NCBI RefSeq assembly: GCF_000187745.1
Contig: NZ_GL732486.1
Coordinates: 763,415 to 827,414, forward strand
Direction of reading: 5' to 3'
Source: Streptococcus sp. M334
GTDB taxonomy: Bacteria; Bacillota; Bacilli; Lactobacillales; Streptococcaceae
DNA: 64,000 bases
Shown here: piece by piece, positions 52,246-62,100 of the stretch
Position numbering within the stretch: position 1 is the stretch's first letter
Layout of the letters: each line of letters starts with the position of its first letter
The notes under the pieces: generated by a model
Database searches by the model: none
The model's input: only the letters and a program-made list of their open reading frames with translations
What the model was told of the DNA's origin: nothing
Made by a program: the position numbers and the translations under genes

Positions 52246-52869
52246 TTAATCAATATATAACATGGCTGTGCGGTTTTCCGATCGGAAATAGCGCTTGCCA
52301 GAAAAAGCAGTAGCTTCTTGTAATAAATCCTCTTGGCTGTAGCCTTTGAGACGCTTGCGACCATCAGCCAAGCTTTCTAAATCAGTCAAAGCTGTGAGAC
52401 TTTCCACGCTAACAATTTCCTCGTCCCCGACAGACTTCATGTAAATCTTACCAGACTCCTCAAAGACTAGCTGATGGGGGAAAATTTGCGCAATTTCAAA
52501 GAGCAAGTCATCCGAGATTACTTCCTTATTTTCAGAAAAAATCCGAACAAGACCCTCACTCTCATAGCAGAAACCAAAGGATTTGCCAGACAGATTAAGC
52601 CGAACAAAGGGCTTGTTTTCTATGGTAAAACTAGGTTCAATATTGTAGAGATTCAGTTCCTGACTGACTTCCGCAAAGTAAGCTGTCGCTGCCTCAGGAC
52701 TCTTTTTCTGGTAGAGTTCTGCAAAATAAGCATTGACAACGCTTGGCGGAGGTGTGATAAGTGCCAACTGCTCCTGCTCAGACCTACCAGCTAGAAGTTG
52801 ATCTAAGTAAACCTTATCTAGACTTGTATAACCTCCATACTTTAGAGCCAACGTTTTAATATCAGTCAT
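52246..52869 (-). CDS. conserved protein of unknown function
   Basis: I do not recognise this 207-aa protein. It has no membrane segments or signal; composition is ordinary for a cytoplasmic streptococcal protein. It starts with [19 protein letters not shown] and ends with [18 protein letters not shown]. It overlaps hflX by 8 nt and is followed 14 nt later by rnz, so it is part of the miaA-hflX-x-rnz-SDR operon. The tight placement among tRNA and ribosome genes is the only hint of its role. Confidence 0.8.
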   Translation of the reverse strand: MTDIKTLALKYGGYTSLDKVYLDQLLAGRSEQEQLALITPPPSVVNAYFAELYQKKSPEAATAYFAEVSQELNLYNIEPSFTIENKPFVRLNLSGKSFGFCYESEGLVRIFSENKEVISDDLLFEIAQIFPHQLVFEESGKIYMKSVGDEEIVSVESLTALTDLESLADGRKRLKGYSQEDLLQEATAFSGKRYFRSENRTAMLYID

Positions 52870-54100
52870 AAAATTCTTCTAACCTCCATTTGTTTTTCTC
52901 AGAAATGTAGCCTCTAATCACTTCCCCGTCCTCCTGATAATCGCGTTCTTCCAGAATCGCAACACTTTCTAAATCGTGAATCTTGTAGGACTTTGAAAAA
53001 GACACGCGCAGGGTAAAAGATTCAAAAATATTCTTGATTTTCTCTAAAAATAGTGCCTGCAAATTCTCACGACTATCCTCAGACTTGGCAGAAATGAGGG
53101 CATAAGGCGTTTGGGTCGGCGTGAAATCCTCCACCAAATCCGCTTTATTATAAAGGGTCAAGCGAGGAATATCTTCCATGTCCAGGTCTTTCATGATGGA
53201 AAGGACTGTTTTTTCATGCTCCTCGTGGTAAGGATTGCTGGCGTCGATAACATGAACCAGAAGATCCACATGCTTGCTTTCCTCCAAGGTTGACTTGAAA
53301 CTGGACACCAACTCTGTCGGCAAATCTTGGATAAAGCCCACGGTATCTGTCAAAGTTACTTGGAGATTGCCCCCCAGATGAATACTCTTAGTCGTCGCGT
53401 CCAGAGTTGCAAAGAGCTCGTCCGCTTCATACTGAGTCTTACTGGTTAAAGTGTTCATGATAGTTGACTTCCCAGCATTGGTATAACCAATCAAACCAAT
53501 CTTAAAGATGCTTGACTCCAAACGTTTTTCTCGAACTGTCGCCCGATTTTTCTCAACCACCTTGAGCTGGCGTTCAATGTCTGTGATTTGGTTGCGAACA
53601 CTACGACGGTTCAGCTCCAGCTGGCTTTCCCCAGGTCCACGGGAACCAATTCCCCCTGCCTGACGACTGAGCATAATCCCCTGACCAACCAAGCGGGGCA
53701 AGAGGTACTTGAGCTGGGCTAAATGGACTTGGAGCTTCCCTTCATGGCTCCGAGCTCGCATGGCAAAGATATCCAAAATCAACTGCATACGGTCAATGAC
53801 CTTAACACCGAGAACTTCTTCTAAATTGACATTTTGCCTTGGCGTCAGACGGTTGTTGACGATGACAGTGGTGATTTCTTCTGCATCCACCATAAGCGCA
53901 ATCTCTTCCAACTTACCAGAGCCGACGAAAGTCTTGGAGTCATACTTTTCACGTTTTTGTCTGTAGCTATCGACGACGACTGCCCCAGCTGTCTTAGCCA
54001 GACTGGCCAATTCTTCCATAGAGAGGTCAAAATTGTCCATGCCCTGTAATTCCACACCGATGAGAAGGACACGTTCCTCTTTTTTTTCCGTTTCAATCAT
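52862..54100 (-). CDS. hflX: GTPase HflX
   Basis: The 412-aa GTPase binds the 50S subunit and splits stalled ribosomes in other bacteria. An N-terminal HflX domain ([31 protein letters not shown]) precedes the G domain with GYTNAGKST (about residues 207-215), DTVGF, YNKADL. The ATG overlaps miaA by 8 nt, with GAGGAG just before it. Pairing with miaA is conserved across many bacteria. Confidence 0.94.
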   Translation of the reverse strand: MIETEKKEERVLLIGVELQGMDNFDLSMEELASLAKTAGAVVVDSYRQKREKYDSKTFVGSGKLEEIALMVDAEEITTVIVNNRLTPRQNVNLEEVLGVKVIDRMQLILDIFAMRARSHEGKLQVHLAQLKYLLPRLVGQGIMLSRQAGGIGSRGPGESQLELNRRSVRNQITDIERQLKVVEKNRATVREKRLESSIFKIGLIGYTNAGKSTIMNTLTSKTQYEADELFATLDATTKSIHLGGNLQVTLTDTVGFIQDLPTELVSSFKSTLEESKHVDLLVHVIDASNPYHEEHEKTVLSIMKDLDMEDIPRLTLYNKADLVEDFTPTQTPYALISAKSEDSRENLQALFLEKIKNIFESFTLRVSFSKSYKIHDLESVAILEERDYQEDGEVIRGYISEKNKWRLEEFYD

Positions 54101-54977
54101 CTAAAAACTCCTCTATCTGGCTTAAAATATGGTCTTGCACACCAGATTCTCCGATTTGATAAAAGGTGACCTGCATGCGATTACGGAACCAGGTCAACTG
54201 ACGCTTGGCAAAACGACGAGTAGCCTGTTTGAGACTCTCACTAGCTTCTTCCAAGGTCTGCTCTCCACGGAAATAAGGAAAGAGTTCCTTGTAGCCAATG
54301 CCTTTAGCAGCCTGCACATCAGGGTAATGGTCAAAAAGCCACTTGGCCTCATCCAAAAGCCCAGCTTCAAACATCAAATCCACTCGGTGGTTGATACGCT
54401 CATAAAGTTTACTGCGTTCATCATCCAAGCAGATAATCAATGGTTCATACAAGGTCTCTTGATTTTCCAAATCCTGACCAAAATGGGCAATTTCCAAGGC
54501 ACGCATAGCACGACGACGATTAAACTGGGGAATCTCAAGGCCTGCTTGCGCCACCAGATGGGCTAATTCCTCATCTGTATACGGCTCCAAACTAGCCCGA
54601 TAGGCCAAAATCTCCTCATGAGGTGTCTCCCCACCAAGGTGGTAACCTTCTAGCAAGCTCTGGATATACAGTCCAGTCCCACCAGTGATAATAGCTAGCT
54701 TGCCACGACTGTCAATATCCTCAATAGCCATCTTAGCTTCTGAAACAAAATCAAAAGCCGAGTAAGACTCGGTTACCTCTCTAACATCGATTAAATGATG
54801 GGGAACAGCTGCCCGCTCTTCTGGGCTAGCCTTAGCCGTCCCAATATCTAGACCTCGGTAAACTTGCTGACTATCACCGCTAACAACTTCGCCACCAAAG
54901 TGCTTAGCCACTTCAATGGCAAGAGCCGTCTTTCCAACAGCAGTCGGTCCAACAATCACAATTATTTTTGTTTTCAT
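54093..54977 (-). CDS. miaA: tRNA dimethylallyltransferase
   Basis: The 294-aa enzyme adds a dimethylallyl group to A37 of tRNAs reading U-starting codons. Motifs: P-loop [11 protein letters not shown] (about residues 9-19), [17 protein letters not shown], and [15 protein letters not shown]; a tRNA-binding end includes WFRNRM. I chose ATG 54977 ([11 protein letters not shown]), with AAGGAAAAAAG upstream; a further in-frame start adds 17 residues that overlap the divergent promoter. First gene of the miaA-hflX operon. Confidence 0.95.
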   Translation of the reverse strand: MKTKIIVIVGPTAVGKTALAIEVAKHFGGEVVSGDSQQVYRGLDIGTAKASPEERAAVPHHLIDVREVTESYSAFDFVSEAKMAIEDIDSRGKLAIITGGTGLYIQSLLEGYHLGGETPHEEILAYRASLEPYTDEELAHLVAQAGLEIPQFNRRRAMRALEIAHFGQDLENQETLYEPLIICLDDERSKLYERINHRVDLMFEAGLLDEAKWLFDHYPDVQAAKGIGYKELFPYFRGEQTLEEASESLKQATRRFAKRQLTWFRNRMQVTFYQIGESGVQDHILSQIEEFLDD

Positions 54978-55097
54978 CTTTTTTCCTTGAAAAATTCCCA
55001 TTTTTTCGTTACTATTATTATAACACAAAAAGGTCAGTCAGAAAAATATGACCTCTTGAGGAGGCTGGCTGATATAGAATATAAAGGAGGAAGACTC

Positions 55098-55268
55098 ATG
55101 GCTAAAGGATTCGCTAAAGGTCTTGTAACAGGTGTCGCAGGAACTGTCGCTGCAGTTGCAGGTGCAGTATACGCATTTAAAAAGAAAGTAATCGAACCAG
55201 AAGAGCAAAAAGCAGCTTTCATCGAAGAAAACCGTAAAAAAGCAGCTCGCCGCCGCGTATCACGTTAA
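55098..55268 (+). CDS. DUF3042 family small protein
   Basis: The 56-aa protein starts MAKGFAKGLVTGVAGTVAAV, a glycine/alanine-rich hydrophobic segment (about residues 8-27), and ends with a strongly basic tail (KKAARRRVSR). This matches DUF3042, a small Firmicute protein of unknown function, probably membrane-associated. AAAGGAGG precedes the ATG at ideal distance, and codon use is strongly biased, suggesting high expression. It is divergent from miaA and ends in a strong terminator. Confidence 0.82.
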   Translation: MAKGFAKGLVTGVAGTVAAVAGAVYAFKKKVIEPEEQKAAFIEENRKKAARRRVSR

Positions 55269-55274
55269 GAAACA

Positions 55275-55310
55275 AAAGAAGTTGGGATTCATTGTCTCAA
55301 CTTCTTTTTT
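55275..55310. terminator. bidirectional terminator between DUF3042 and thyA genes
   Basis: AGAAGTTGGGA and TCTCAACTTCT stem, then T6; the A-rich side serves thyA. Confidence 0.9.
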
Positions 55311-55318
55311 CTATTCTT

Positions 55319-56158
55319 TTAAATAGCTAGGTCAAACTTCAACTGGGGCTTAACAGGGTCATAATCCACCAACTCAAAATCTTCTGCTTTAATATCAAAG
55401 AAATTAGTCCCATCAGGAACATTTAAAACCAAGCGTGGTTGGCAGTTTGACGGCTCACGACGGAGCAATTCCTGAGCTTGTTCAAATTGATTATCATAGA
55501 TATGGAGGTTGTTGATGAAGTAAAAGAACTTCCCAACCTTCCAGCCGAAATGTTTGGCAATCATCATCTGTAAGGCTACATACTGCATAGCATTGATGTG
55601 GTGGGCCACCAGCATATCATTAGAACGCTGGGTCAAGGTCGCATCCAGATAGATTTCTCCATCTACACGGCGGACATCAAACATGGTCTGAAAGGCACAT
55701 GGGAGCAACCCGTCTGTTTCTTCGAAAGCTTGGTAATCCCAGAGCGAAATGATATTGCGGCGGTTCCAGGGGTTGGCTTCCAACTGTTTAAGAAGTTTAT
55801 TGATGATGTCGTGTTTCCTAACAACGGCACCGTAGCGCTCACCGATGGTTCCCGTATCTCCCACTTCCCAGTCATTCCAGTAGTGAACATTGTATTTGTC
55901 ATTAAGCATCTCTAAGCTATTTGACTGATCTTGGTAAATCCAAAGTACTTCCTTGATAGCGGATTTGATGGCGATAGGACGCAAGGTTGTGATGGGAAAT
56001 TCACCCTTAGCCAAGTCATATTCCGCAAAGGCACCTGTTACGTACTTGGAGTTAGCAACAGTTCCATCCTTGTACTTGGGACGTGCCTGCTCAGAAAAGA
56101 CACCGTCTTTGAGGATTCGTTCAATATTTTCTTTAAAAATCGTATCTGCTTTTGTCAT
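55319..56158 (-). CDS. thyA: thymidylate synthase
   Basis: The 279-aa enzyme makes dTMP from dUMP with methylene-tetrahydrofolate. The active-site Cys is in [14 protein letters not shown]; the dUMP site follows in [19 protein letters not shown], and [17 protein letters not shown] lies near the C-terminus. Length is normal. The ATG at 56158 ([10 protein letters not shown]) has GAGGTGAGA upstream. It is the next step after dCMP deaminase (20.0 kb). Confidence 0.96.
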   Translation of the reverse strand: MTKADTIFKENIERILKDGVFSEQARPKYKDGTVANSKYVTGAFAEYDLAKGEFPITTLRPIAIKSAIKEVLWIYQDQSNSLEMLNDKYNVHYWNDWEVGDTGTIGERYGAVVRKHDIINKLLKQLEANPWNRRNIISLWDYQAFEETDGLLPCAFQTMFDVRRVDGEIYLDATLTQRSNDMLVAHHINAMQYVALQMMIAKHFGWKVGKFFYFINNLHIYDNQFEQAQELLRREPSNCQPRLVLNVPDGTNFFDIKAEDFELVDYDPVKPQLKFDLAI

Positions 56159-56197
56159 TTACTCTCACCTCATTTATTGTCCTAACTAGTATAGCAT

Positions 56198-56252
56198 AAA
56201 AAAGAAAAGAGGAACATTACTAACTCTAGGTTAGCATTTTTCCTCTTTTATT
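56198..56252 (-). terminator. intrinsic terminator of gki
   Basis: AAAAGAGGAA outer stem with TTCCTCTTTT, an inner TAAC/GTTA stem, and CTTTTTT after it on the minus strand. Confidence 0.85.
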
Positions 56253-56255
56253 ATT

Positions 56256-57215
56256 TTATTGCAATACAAGTGATGCTGCTCCGATAACTCCAGCGTCATT
56301 TCCTAGAGTTGCAAGAGCCAATTTTGTTGATGTGCGTACTTGTGGGAAGGTATTTTCGTCGTAGACTTTTTGAACACCTTGTAGAAGGAATTCTCCTGCA
56401 GCCGACACACCACCACCGATAACAATTGTTGATGGGTTTAGGATTGAACCGATGTTGGCACAAGCGATACCCAAGTAACGTGAGAAGTTACGGTAAACGA
56501 TCAAAGCAAGGTCGTCTCCTTCTTTTGCAAGGTCAAAGACTGTCTTAGCAGTTACTTCTTCTCCGTTATCAATCAAGCGTTTCAAGGCTGCATCGCCTTC
56601 GTATTCATCAGCATAGCGACGAGTCAAGTTAACAATCCCTGTGGCAGAAGCGACTGTCTCAAGGCAACCTTTCTTACCGCAAGTACATGCGATTGGTTGG
56701 TCAAAGTCAACAGTGATGTGGCCAAGCTCACCTGCTGCACCAGCAACACCATGAAGCAATTTGCCTTCAGCGACAATACCGCCACCAACACCTGTACCAA
56801 GTGTCATAAAGACAACATCTGGTTGGTTATCACCAGCACCCATCCAACGTTCACCAAGAGCTGCCACGTTGGCATCATTATCGATGAAGAATGCAATGCC
56901 CAAGGCTTTTTCAATTTTCTCTTTAATTGGTTGAAGGGTTTTCCAGTTCAAGTTGTAGGCACCGATAACAGTTCCTTTTTCACGGTCAACCACACCTGGT
57001 GATCCCATTCCAATACCTTGGAAGTCTGCTGCTGCCAATCCAAGCAAGTCCAAACGGTGTTGAATAGACTCAATCATATCATCAACGATATGACTTCCCT
57101 CATCCAAAATATTAGTCTTGATAGACCATTTTTCTTGGATTTCTCCTGCTGTTGTCAAGATTGCAAATTTGATAGAAGTTCCACCAAGGTCAATCCCAAT
57201 AATCTTTTGACTCAT
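56256..57215 (-). CDS. gki: glucokinase (ROK family)
   Basis: The 319-aa enzyme phosphorylates glucose with ATP. ROK family marks: GIDLGGTSIKF at the N-terminus, GMGSPGVVD, DNDANVAALGE, the zinc-type CTCGKKGCLE and IGGGVSAAGEF. I chose ATG 57215 (MSQKIIGIDLGG), about 6 nt after AAAGGAG; ATGs 3 and 18 nt upstream are possible. It forms a single-gene unit with a strong promoter. Confidence 0.95.
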   Translation of the reverse strand: MSQKIIGIDLGGTSIKFAILTTAGEIQEKWSIKTNILDEGSHIVDDMIESIQHRLDLLGLAAADFQGIGMGSPGVVDREKGTVIGAYNLNWKTLQPIKEKIEKALGIAFFIDNDANVAALGERWMGAGDNQPDVVFMTLGTGVGGGIVAEGKLLHGVAGAAGELGHITVDFDQPIACTCGKKGCLETVASATGIVNLTRRYADEYEGDAALKRLIDNGEEVTAKTVFDLAKEGDDLALIVYRNFSRYLGIACANIGSILNPSTIVIGGGVSAAGEFLLQGVQKVYDENTFPQVRTSTKLALATLGNDAGVIGAASLVLQ

Positions 57216-57263
57216 CATATTCTCCTTTTTCATTATGAATTAATTGAAAATGCTTACAGTAAT

Positions 57264-57292
57264 AGTATAACAAAATTTAGTTACTTATGCAA
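57264..57292 (-). promoter_or_regulatory. gki promoter
   Basis: TTGCAT (57292-57287), 17 nt, TATACT (57269-57264) on the minus strand. Confidence 0.75.
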
Positions 57293-57349
57293 AGGTTTGC
57301 GTAATTTTATTTTAATTCCGTCATTTTCTTTGTTCAAAGGTTTGCTAAC

Positions 57350-59068
57350 TTAAGATTCAATCGTCAACTCATACAATCCTCTCACTGCATTACAGCCGTA
57401 AATAGCTTCTGCTTGGACTAAATCTGCCAAGGTCAAAACTTTCTCTTCTAGCTGGCCTGTTTCCAGCAAATGTTGACGATAAATTCCTGGCAAGATTCCA
57501 AGTCGGATTGGTGGTGTGTAGAGTTTTCCAGCGATTTTCAGAACCAAATTTCCAATAGTGGTTTCCAATAGCTCTCCAGCTACATTATGATAAATAGTTT
57601 CCTGCTTCCCTAGGCTCAAGTGAGGTCGGTGGCTTGTTTTAAAATAGGTAAATGCTTGTTGCAAATTGGCTTCCTGAAGGCAAAGTTTGGCTTTGCAGAA
57701 GGTCGGACTGAAAGGTTCCAATATTTGACGACTGACTTCTATCTCTCCAGATTTGCTAATGCTGATTCGCAAGCGGTAATCTTGATTAGCATCACAAGTC
57801 TGACACTCTGCTTCAATCTTTTGTCTCAAAATTTCTGGGTTAAAAGGATAAGCAAAATATCGACTAGCTTTTCTCAGTCTTTCTATATGTTGCTCTTCAA
57901 ACAGCAGTTGTTTTTGGCTAATTTTTCCAGTTGTAATCAGTTGGAAGCGAGCTTGTTTACGATAGAGAACAGCCGCCTTTTGATGAACCTCGCGGTATTC
58001 AGATTCCCATGTACTATCCCAAGTAATCCCGCCTCCAACTCCATAGATGGCTTGACCTTTGTGAAGTTGAATAGTTCGGATAGCGACATTAAAAATCCGT
58101 CGCCCATTTGGAAGTAAAAGACCAATCGTTCCACAGTAGACTCCACGCGGTTGTGGTTCCAACTCCTTAATAATTTCCATAGTCGCTATCTTAGGAGCTC
58201 CTGTGATGGATCCACAAGGAAAGAGAGAGCGAAAAATGGTAACCAAGTCCACATCTGCTCGCAACCGACTCTTGATGGTCGAAGTCATCTGCCAAACAGT
58301 TGAATACTGCTCTACCTGACACAGACGCTCAACATGCTCACTGCCCACTTCAGAAATACGGTTCATATCATTGCGCAAGAGGTCCACAATCATCATATTT
58401 TCAGAGCGATTTTTGGGATCCTGCTCCAACCAGCTAGCCTGTTCTAAATCTTCTTGGTCAGTCATGCCACGCTGAGTCGTTCCCTTCATTGGTCGTGTTG
58501 TCAACTCGCGGTCATTTTGCTCAAAAAAGAGCTCTGGGCTCATGGAAATCACTGCCATCTCGTCATGTTCAACATAAGCATTGTAACCCGCCTCCTGTTC
58601 TACCACCATGCGATTGTATATGGCAAAAGGATTGGCGCTTAAGTCCTGCTTGAGTTGGACGGTGTAGTTAACCTGATAGGTATCTCCCTGCCGCAAATGA
58701 TGGTGAATCTGGGCAATAGCCTTTTCATAGTCTGCTGCAGACGTTACTTCCTGCCAATTTGAAGTCAAATCAACCTCATCATAAATCAGAGGAATAGGGG
58801 ATGTTTCTACGCTATCATGAACAGTAAAGTAAAGCAGATACTCACCCAGTAGAGGAGCCTTGTGAACTGCTAATTTCGCCTCAAAAGCAGGTGCAGCCTC
58901 GTAGCTGACATAGCCCACCACATAATAGCCTTGCTCTTGGTAACTTTCCACTTGTGCCAGCAAATCTGCCACTTCTGCTACATTTCTCGTTTTCAACTCT
59001 TTAATTGGCTGGGTAAAGGTGTATCTCTCCCCCAAAGCCCTAAAATCAATCACTGTTTTTCTATGCAT
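57350..59068 (-). CDS. pabB: fused aminodeoxychorismate synthase component I / ADC lyase-like protein
   Basis: The 572-aa protein serves p-aminobenzoate synthesis for folate. Residues about 1-370 are the chorismate-using PabB domain (KGTTQRG, FRSLFPCGSITGAPK, GVYCGTIG, VGGGITWDS). About 380-572 form an aminotransferase class IV/PabC-like domain (LLFEEQHIERLRKASRYF, YHNVAGELLETTIGN, LGILPGIYRQHLL) that should release PABA. The fusion is common in streptococci. There is no ribosome site; the -10 box lies 6 nt before the ATG. Confidence 0.93.
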   Translation of the reverse strand: MHRKTVIDFRALGERYTFTQPIKELKTRNVAEVADLLAQVESYQEQGYYVVGYVSYEAAPAFEAKLAVHKAPLLGEYLLYFTVHDSVETSPIPLIYDEVDLTSNWQEVTSAADYEKAIAQIHHHLRQGDTYQVNYTVQLKQDLSANPFAIYNRMVVEQEAGYNAYVEHDEMAVISMSPELFFEQNDRELTTRPMKGTTQRGMTDQEDLEQASWLEQDPKNRSENMMIVDLLRNDMNRISEVGSEHVERLCQVEQYSTVWQMTSTIKSRLRADVDLVTIFRSLFPCGSITGAPKIATMEIIKELEPQPRGVYCGTIGLLLPNGRRIFNVAIRTIQLHKGQAIYGVGGGITWDSTWESEYREVHQKAAVLYRKQARFQLITTGKISQKQLLFEEQHIERLRKASRYFAYPFNPEILRQKIEAECQTCDANQDYRLRISISKSGEIEVSRQILEPFSPTFCKAKLCLQEANLQQAFTYFKTSHRPHLSLGKQETIYHNVAGELLETTIGNLVLKIAGKLYTPPIRLGILPGIYRQHLLETGQLEEKVLTLADLVQAEAIYGCNAVRGLYELTIES

Positions 59069-59074
59069 ACCTTA

Positions 59075-59080
59075 AGTATA
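59075..59080 (-). promoter_or_regulatory. pabB -10 box, leaderless
   Basis: TGC TATACT (-10 at 59080-59075) ends 6 nt before the ATG at 59068; TTGTCT lies 18 nt upstream as a possible -35, inside the M26 gene terminator region. Confidence 0.65.
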
Positions 59081-59084
59081 GCAT

Positions 59085-59121
59085 AAAAAGGCAGATTCAG
59101 ACAAAGCTGATCTACCTTTTT
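59085..59121. terminator. terminator between the M26 protease and pabB
   Basis: AAAAAGGTAGATCAGC and GCTGAATCTGCCTTTTT-type arms (with mismatches) and T5 on the minus strand, 20 nt after the protease stop. Confidence 0.85.
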
Positions 59122-59140
59122 ATTATTTTCTTACTATTGG

Positions 59141-62100
59141 TTATGCTTTAGTGAATAAATCACCAGCAAATCCATCTGATTTCTGCAAGAGTTGTTTGTA
59201 AACCTTCCATTTAAGATCTACAGTATTCTTGAAATCATTACCTTGAAGGTCTTTTTCGACCGCTGCATCAAATAATGTCTGAAGTTGTGCGTAAGTTGAA
59301 ATCTTTTGACCATCGATTTCAATTTCAACAAAACCTCTTTGAGCTTTTTCGTGTACTTCATGATACCATGCTTTCTTCCATGCTTCTAAGCTTTGGAATT
59401 TACCGTTAGAAACTTTATTAATAATAAAGTCATCACCAAGACCTACATTACCAGCAGCTTTAGATTCTTGCTTGTATTTGTTTGATGCATAACCTAAGAA
59501 CCCGTCTAGATAACCGAAGTACCCCCACATACGGAAGGTATTATGTTTGAATGAGATTGAACCAACCGCACTCTTACTTGTATTACCACCATAAATACCT
59601 GTCATCATATTTACTACAGTATAAGCAGAATCAAATCCTTCAGTACGGTAATGACCATTTCCTGGCAATCCATGTTTCGTTGCAAAGTTTCCATCAACCA
59701 GTTGATCAATACTTGTCAGTTTCGTATTCTTTTCGTCATCATTCAAATCACGAACCAAATCCCATTGATGTGGTTCACCAACTAAGCCATTGCGATCCGC
59801 TTTTTCACGATATTTCTTATCGATCTTCTTGAACCACTTATCGTTTGTTCCAGTATTTTTCTTGATGACAGACTCAGCTTCTAAGTAATCAAGCATCATC
59901 ATGGATTCATTGTAATTCTTCATGTAGTGATCGATTTTCTCACGACTATTTAACACATTTGGATTATAGTTGTAAATTTGATTTCCATCATTTTGACGTT
60001 CGTAAGCCATGTTTAATCCTAAGGCACCATATTCACCATTTGGATTTGAGACTGATGGTGATTGCAACATACCTTGAGCAAAGGCTTCAACGTCTGTTCC
60101 TTCACGGTGACGCCATGTTCCTAAGTAGGCCATACGGTCATTGATGTGAGTTGTTTCGTGAGTGAATGCAGATGTACCAAAATCACTAATCATGCTAGAG
60201 ATAATGTAATATACAGCCTCTTGTGGTTGTGGATTTTGGAAGATATAAGCGTATGCACCCATTCCATTGTATCCATGCCATTTATCAGTTGGACCATAGA
60301 ATTCACGAATTGGAGCAAAATCGCCTTTCTTCGTATGTCCCATACGGTCAACCCATCCCAAACCTGGTACATCATGGTTATCCCAAATGGCAGATGGTAC
60401 CATATTTTCACTCTTAAGAAGATTATTTCGTACATTATCTGCAGCAAGTCTTGACCAGAAGTCTAAATAATTGATTTGTTCTTGCGCACGTAAATCAACT
60501 TGCTTCTTGAACGCTTCACGTTCTTCTGCTGTGTTCTTACCGTATTTCTCAAATGAACTAAAGGCAATGGTATTATAGGTTGTAATTAAAATCATATGCG
60601 CTTTTTTCAAATTCAAAAGTGGTAAAATGTAACGTCCATGATGTCCATTATTAATTACTTCATATAATTTATGTTTCTTATTCGCAAAATCTGGATTTGA
60701 TGATTGTTTCTCAACAACATAAGCGTTATCTGCAATGTTGTTCTTGAACCAAGTATTCATATCTGTTTCACTAGTGAATAATTCCATGTTGTACTTCAGG
60801 AATTCATGTAAGTTAGCTTTAGCAGTAGCACTTGCAAGTGCTCTATTGAATGCATCATGTGATTGATCACCTTTAAGGTTGTTACCATTTGAAGCGAAGC
60901 TGATTAATCTATCAAGTACGTTAACGTTCTTACCGTAGAAATCAGGTTTGAAGGTCATCATATTTTTGATATTTAATCCATTATATTTAATTCCGTAGTA
61001 TTGGTTTAAGTAAGCAAGAGCTAACATGATTTTAGCTTTATTGTCTTCAACTTTTTTAATCAATGCACGCTGAGCTGCTTCGTCAGTATTCAGTTGGTGA
61101 TCTTCATTTTCAACTAAAGCTTTAACTAAAGCATCTAGGTTATCTTTAACCTCTTTGAAGCTTTCCTCCATGTATAACATCTTAGGATTGTTATTAATCT
61201 TACGAACTTCATCTGAATCAAGTTCAACAGAAGCTAATTTAGCTTTGATATTGCTGAGCAATTGTGTTCTATCTTTAACAACCATATTTGGTGTATAGAC
61301 AATATCACCTAATCCTTCAATACTATATTCACGAACTTGTTGAACCTTAGATTCTTTTTGTGTAATAGCCTTAATTTCTTTCGTCTTATCAGCGTAATGA
61401 ATCATAATGTGGTCAGCATCCGATAAGTCGGTCACAAATTGTCCATCTTTCATACCTGTTACAGACAATACTTCTGTAGTTAGTAATTTAGATCCTTCAG
61501 GAATCTTGTTACCTTGATTTACAATCCATTCTTTGTTGTAGAACGGTTGAAGTTTTTCAATATTACGGTAAGCAAGCTCACGAGAAGCATCGTAATCTTG
61601 AGTAGCTTTGTAAGTATCAGATTTTGGTTTGATGTTGTTAAGGAGATTAACTACTGGCTCGCTAATAGCATAGTCATGAGCAGTAATTCCTAATGTTGCG
61701 ATTTTAGCATCAACTTCTTCTTGAGATACTGATTTAATACGATGTTGTTGTTTAGAGAAATTATATGAAGATTTACCTTCACTTACTCCTGTAACAACAA
61801 GGTTTCTATTCAATCTCATTCCTGACCAGTAACCACCATCGTCATCAATATCTTCAGATCCATAGAAGATTTCTCCGTTACCTTTATTAACTTTCATCAT
61901 AGATACGCTATCTTCAACTGAACCTAACATATGATTACTTCCAATGAAACCACCGACTTTAATAGGGTCACTCACATTGATAGTTCCTTTAGCTACTGAT
62001 TTCTTAATAGCACCATCTCTACCTACAGCGTTGTTATCCCCACCATTTTGAGACCAATAAACAATACCTGCAGCTTTAGCTCTCTTACCAGTGATATTAG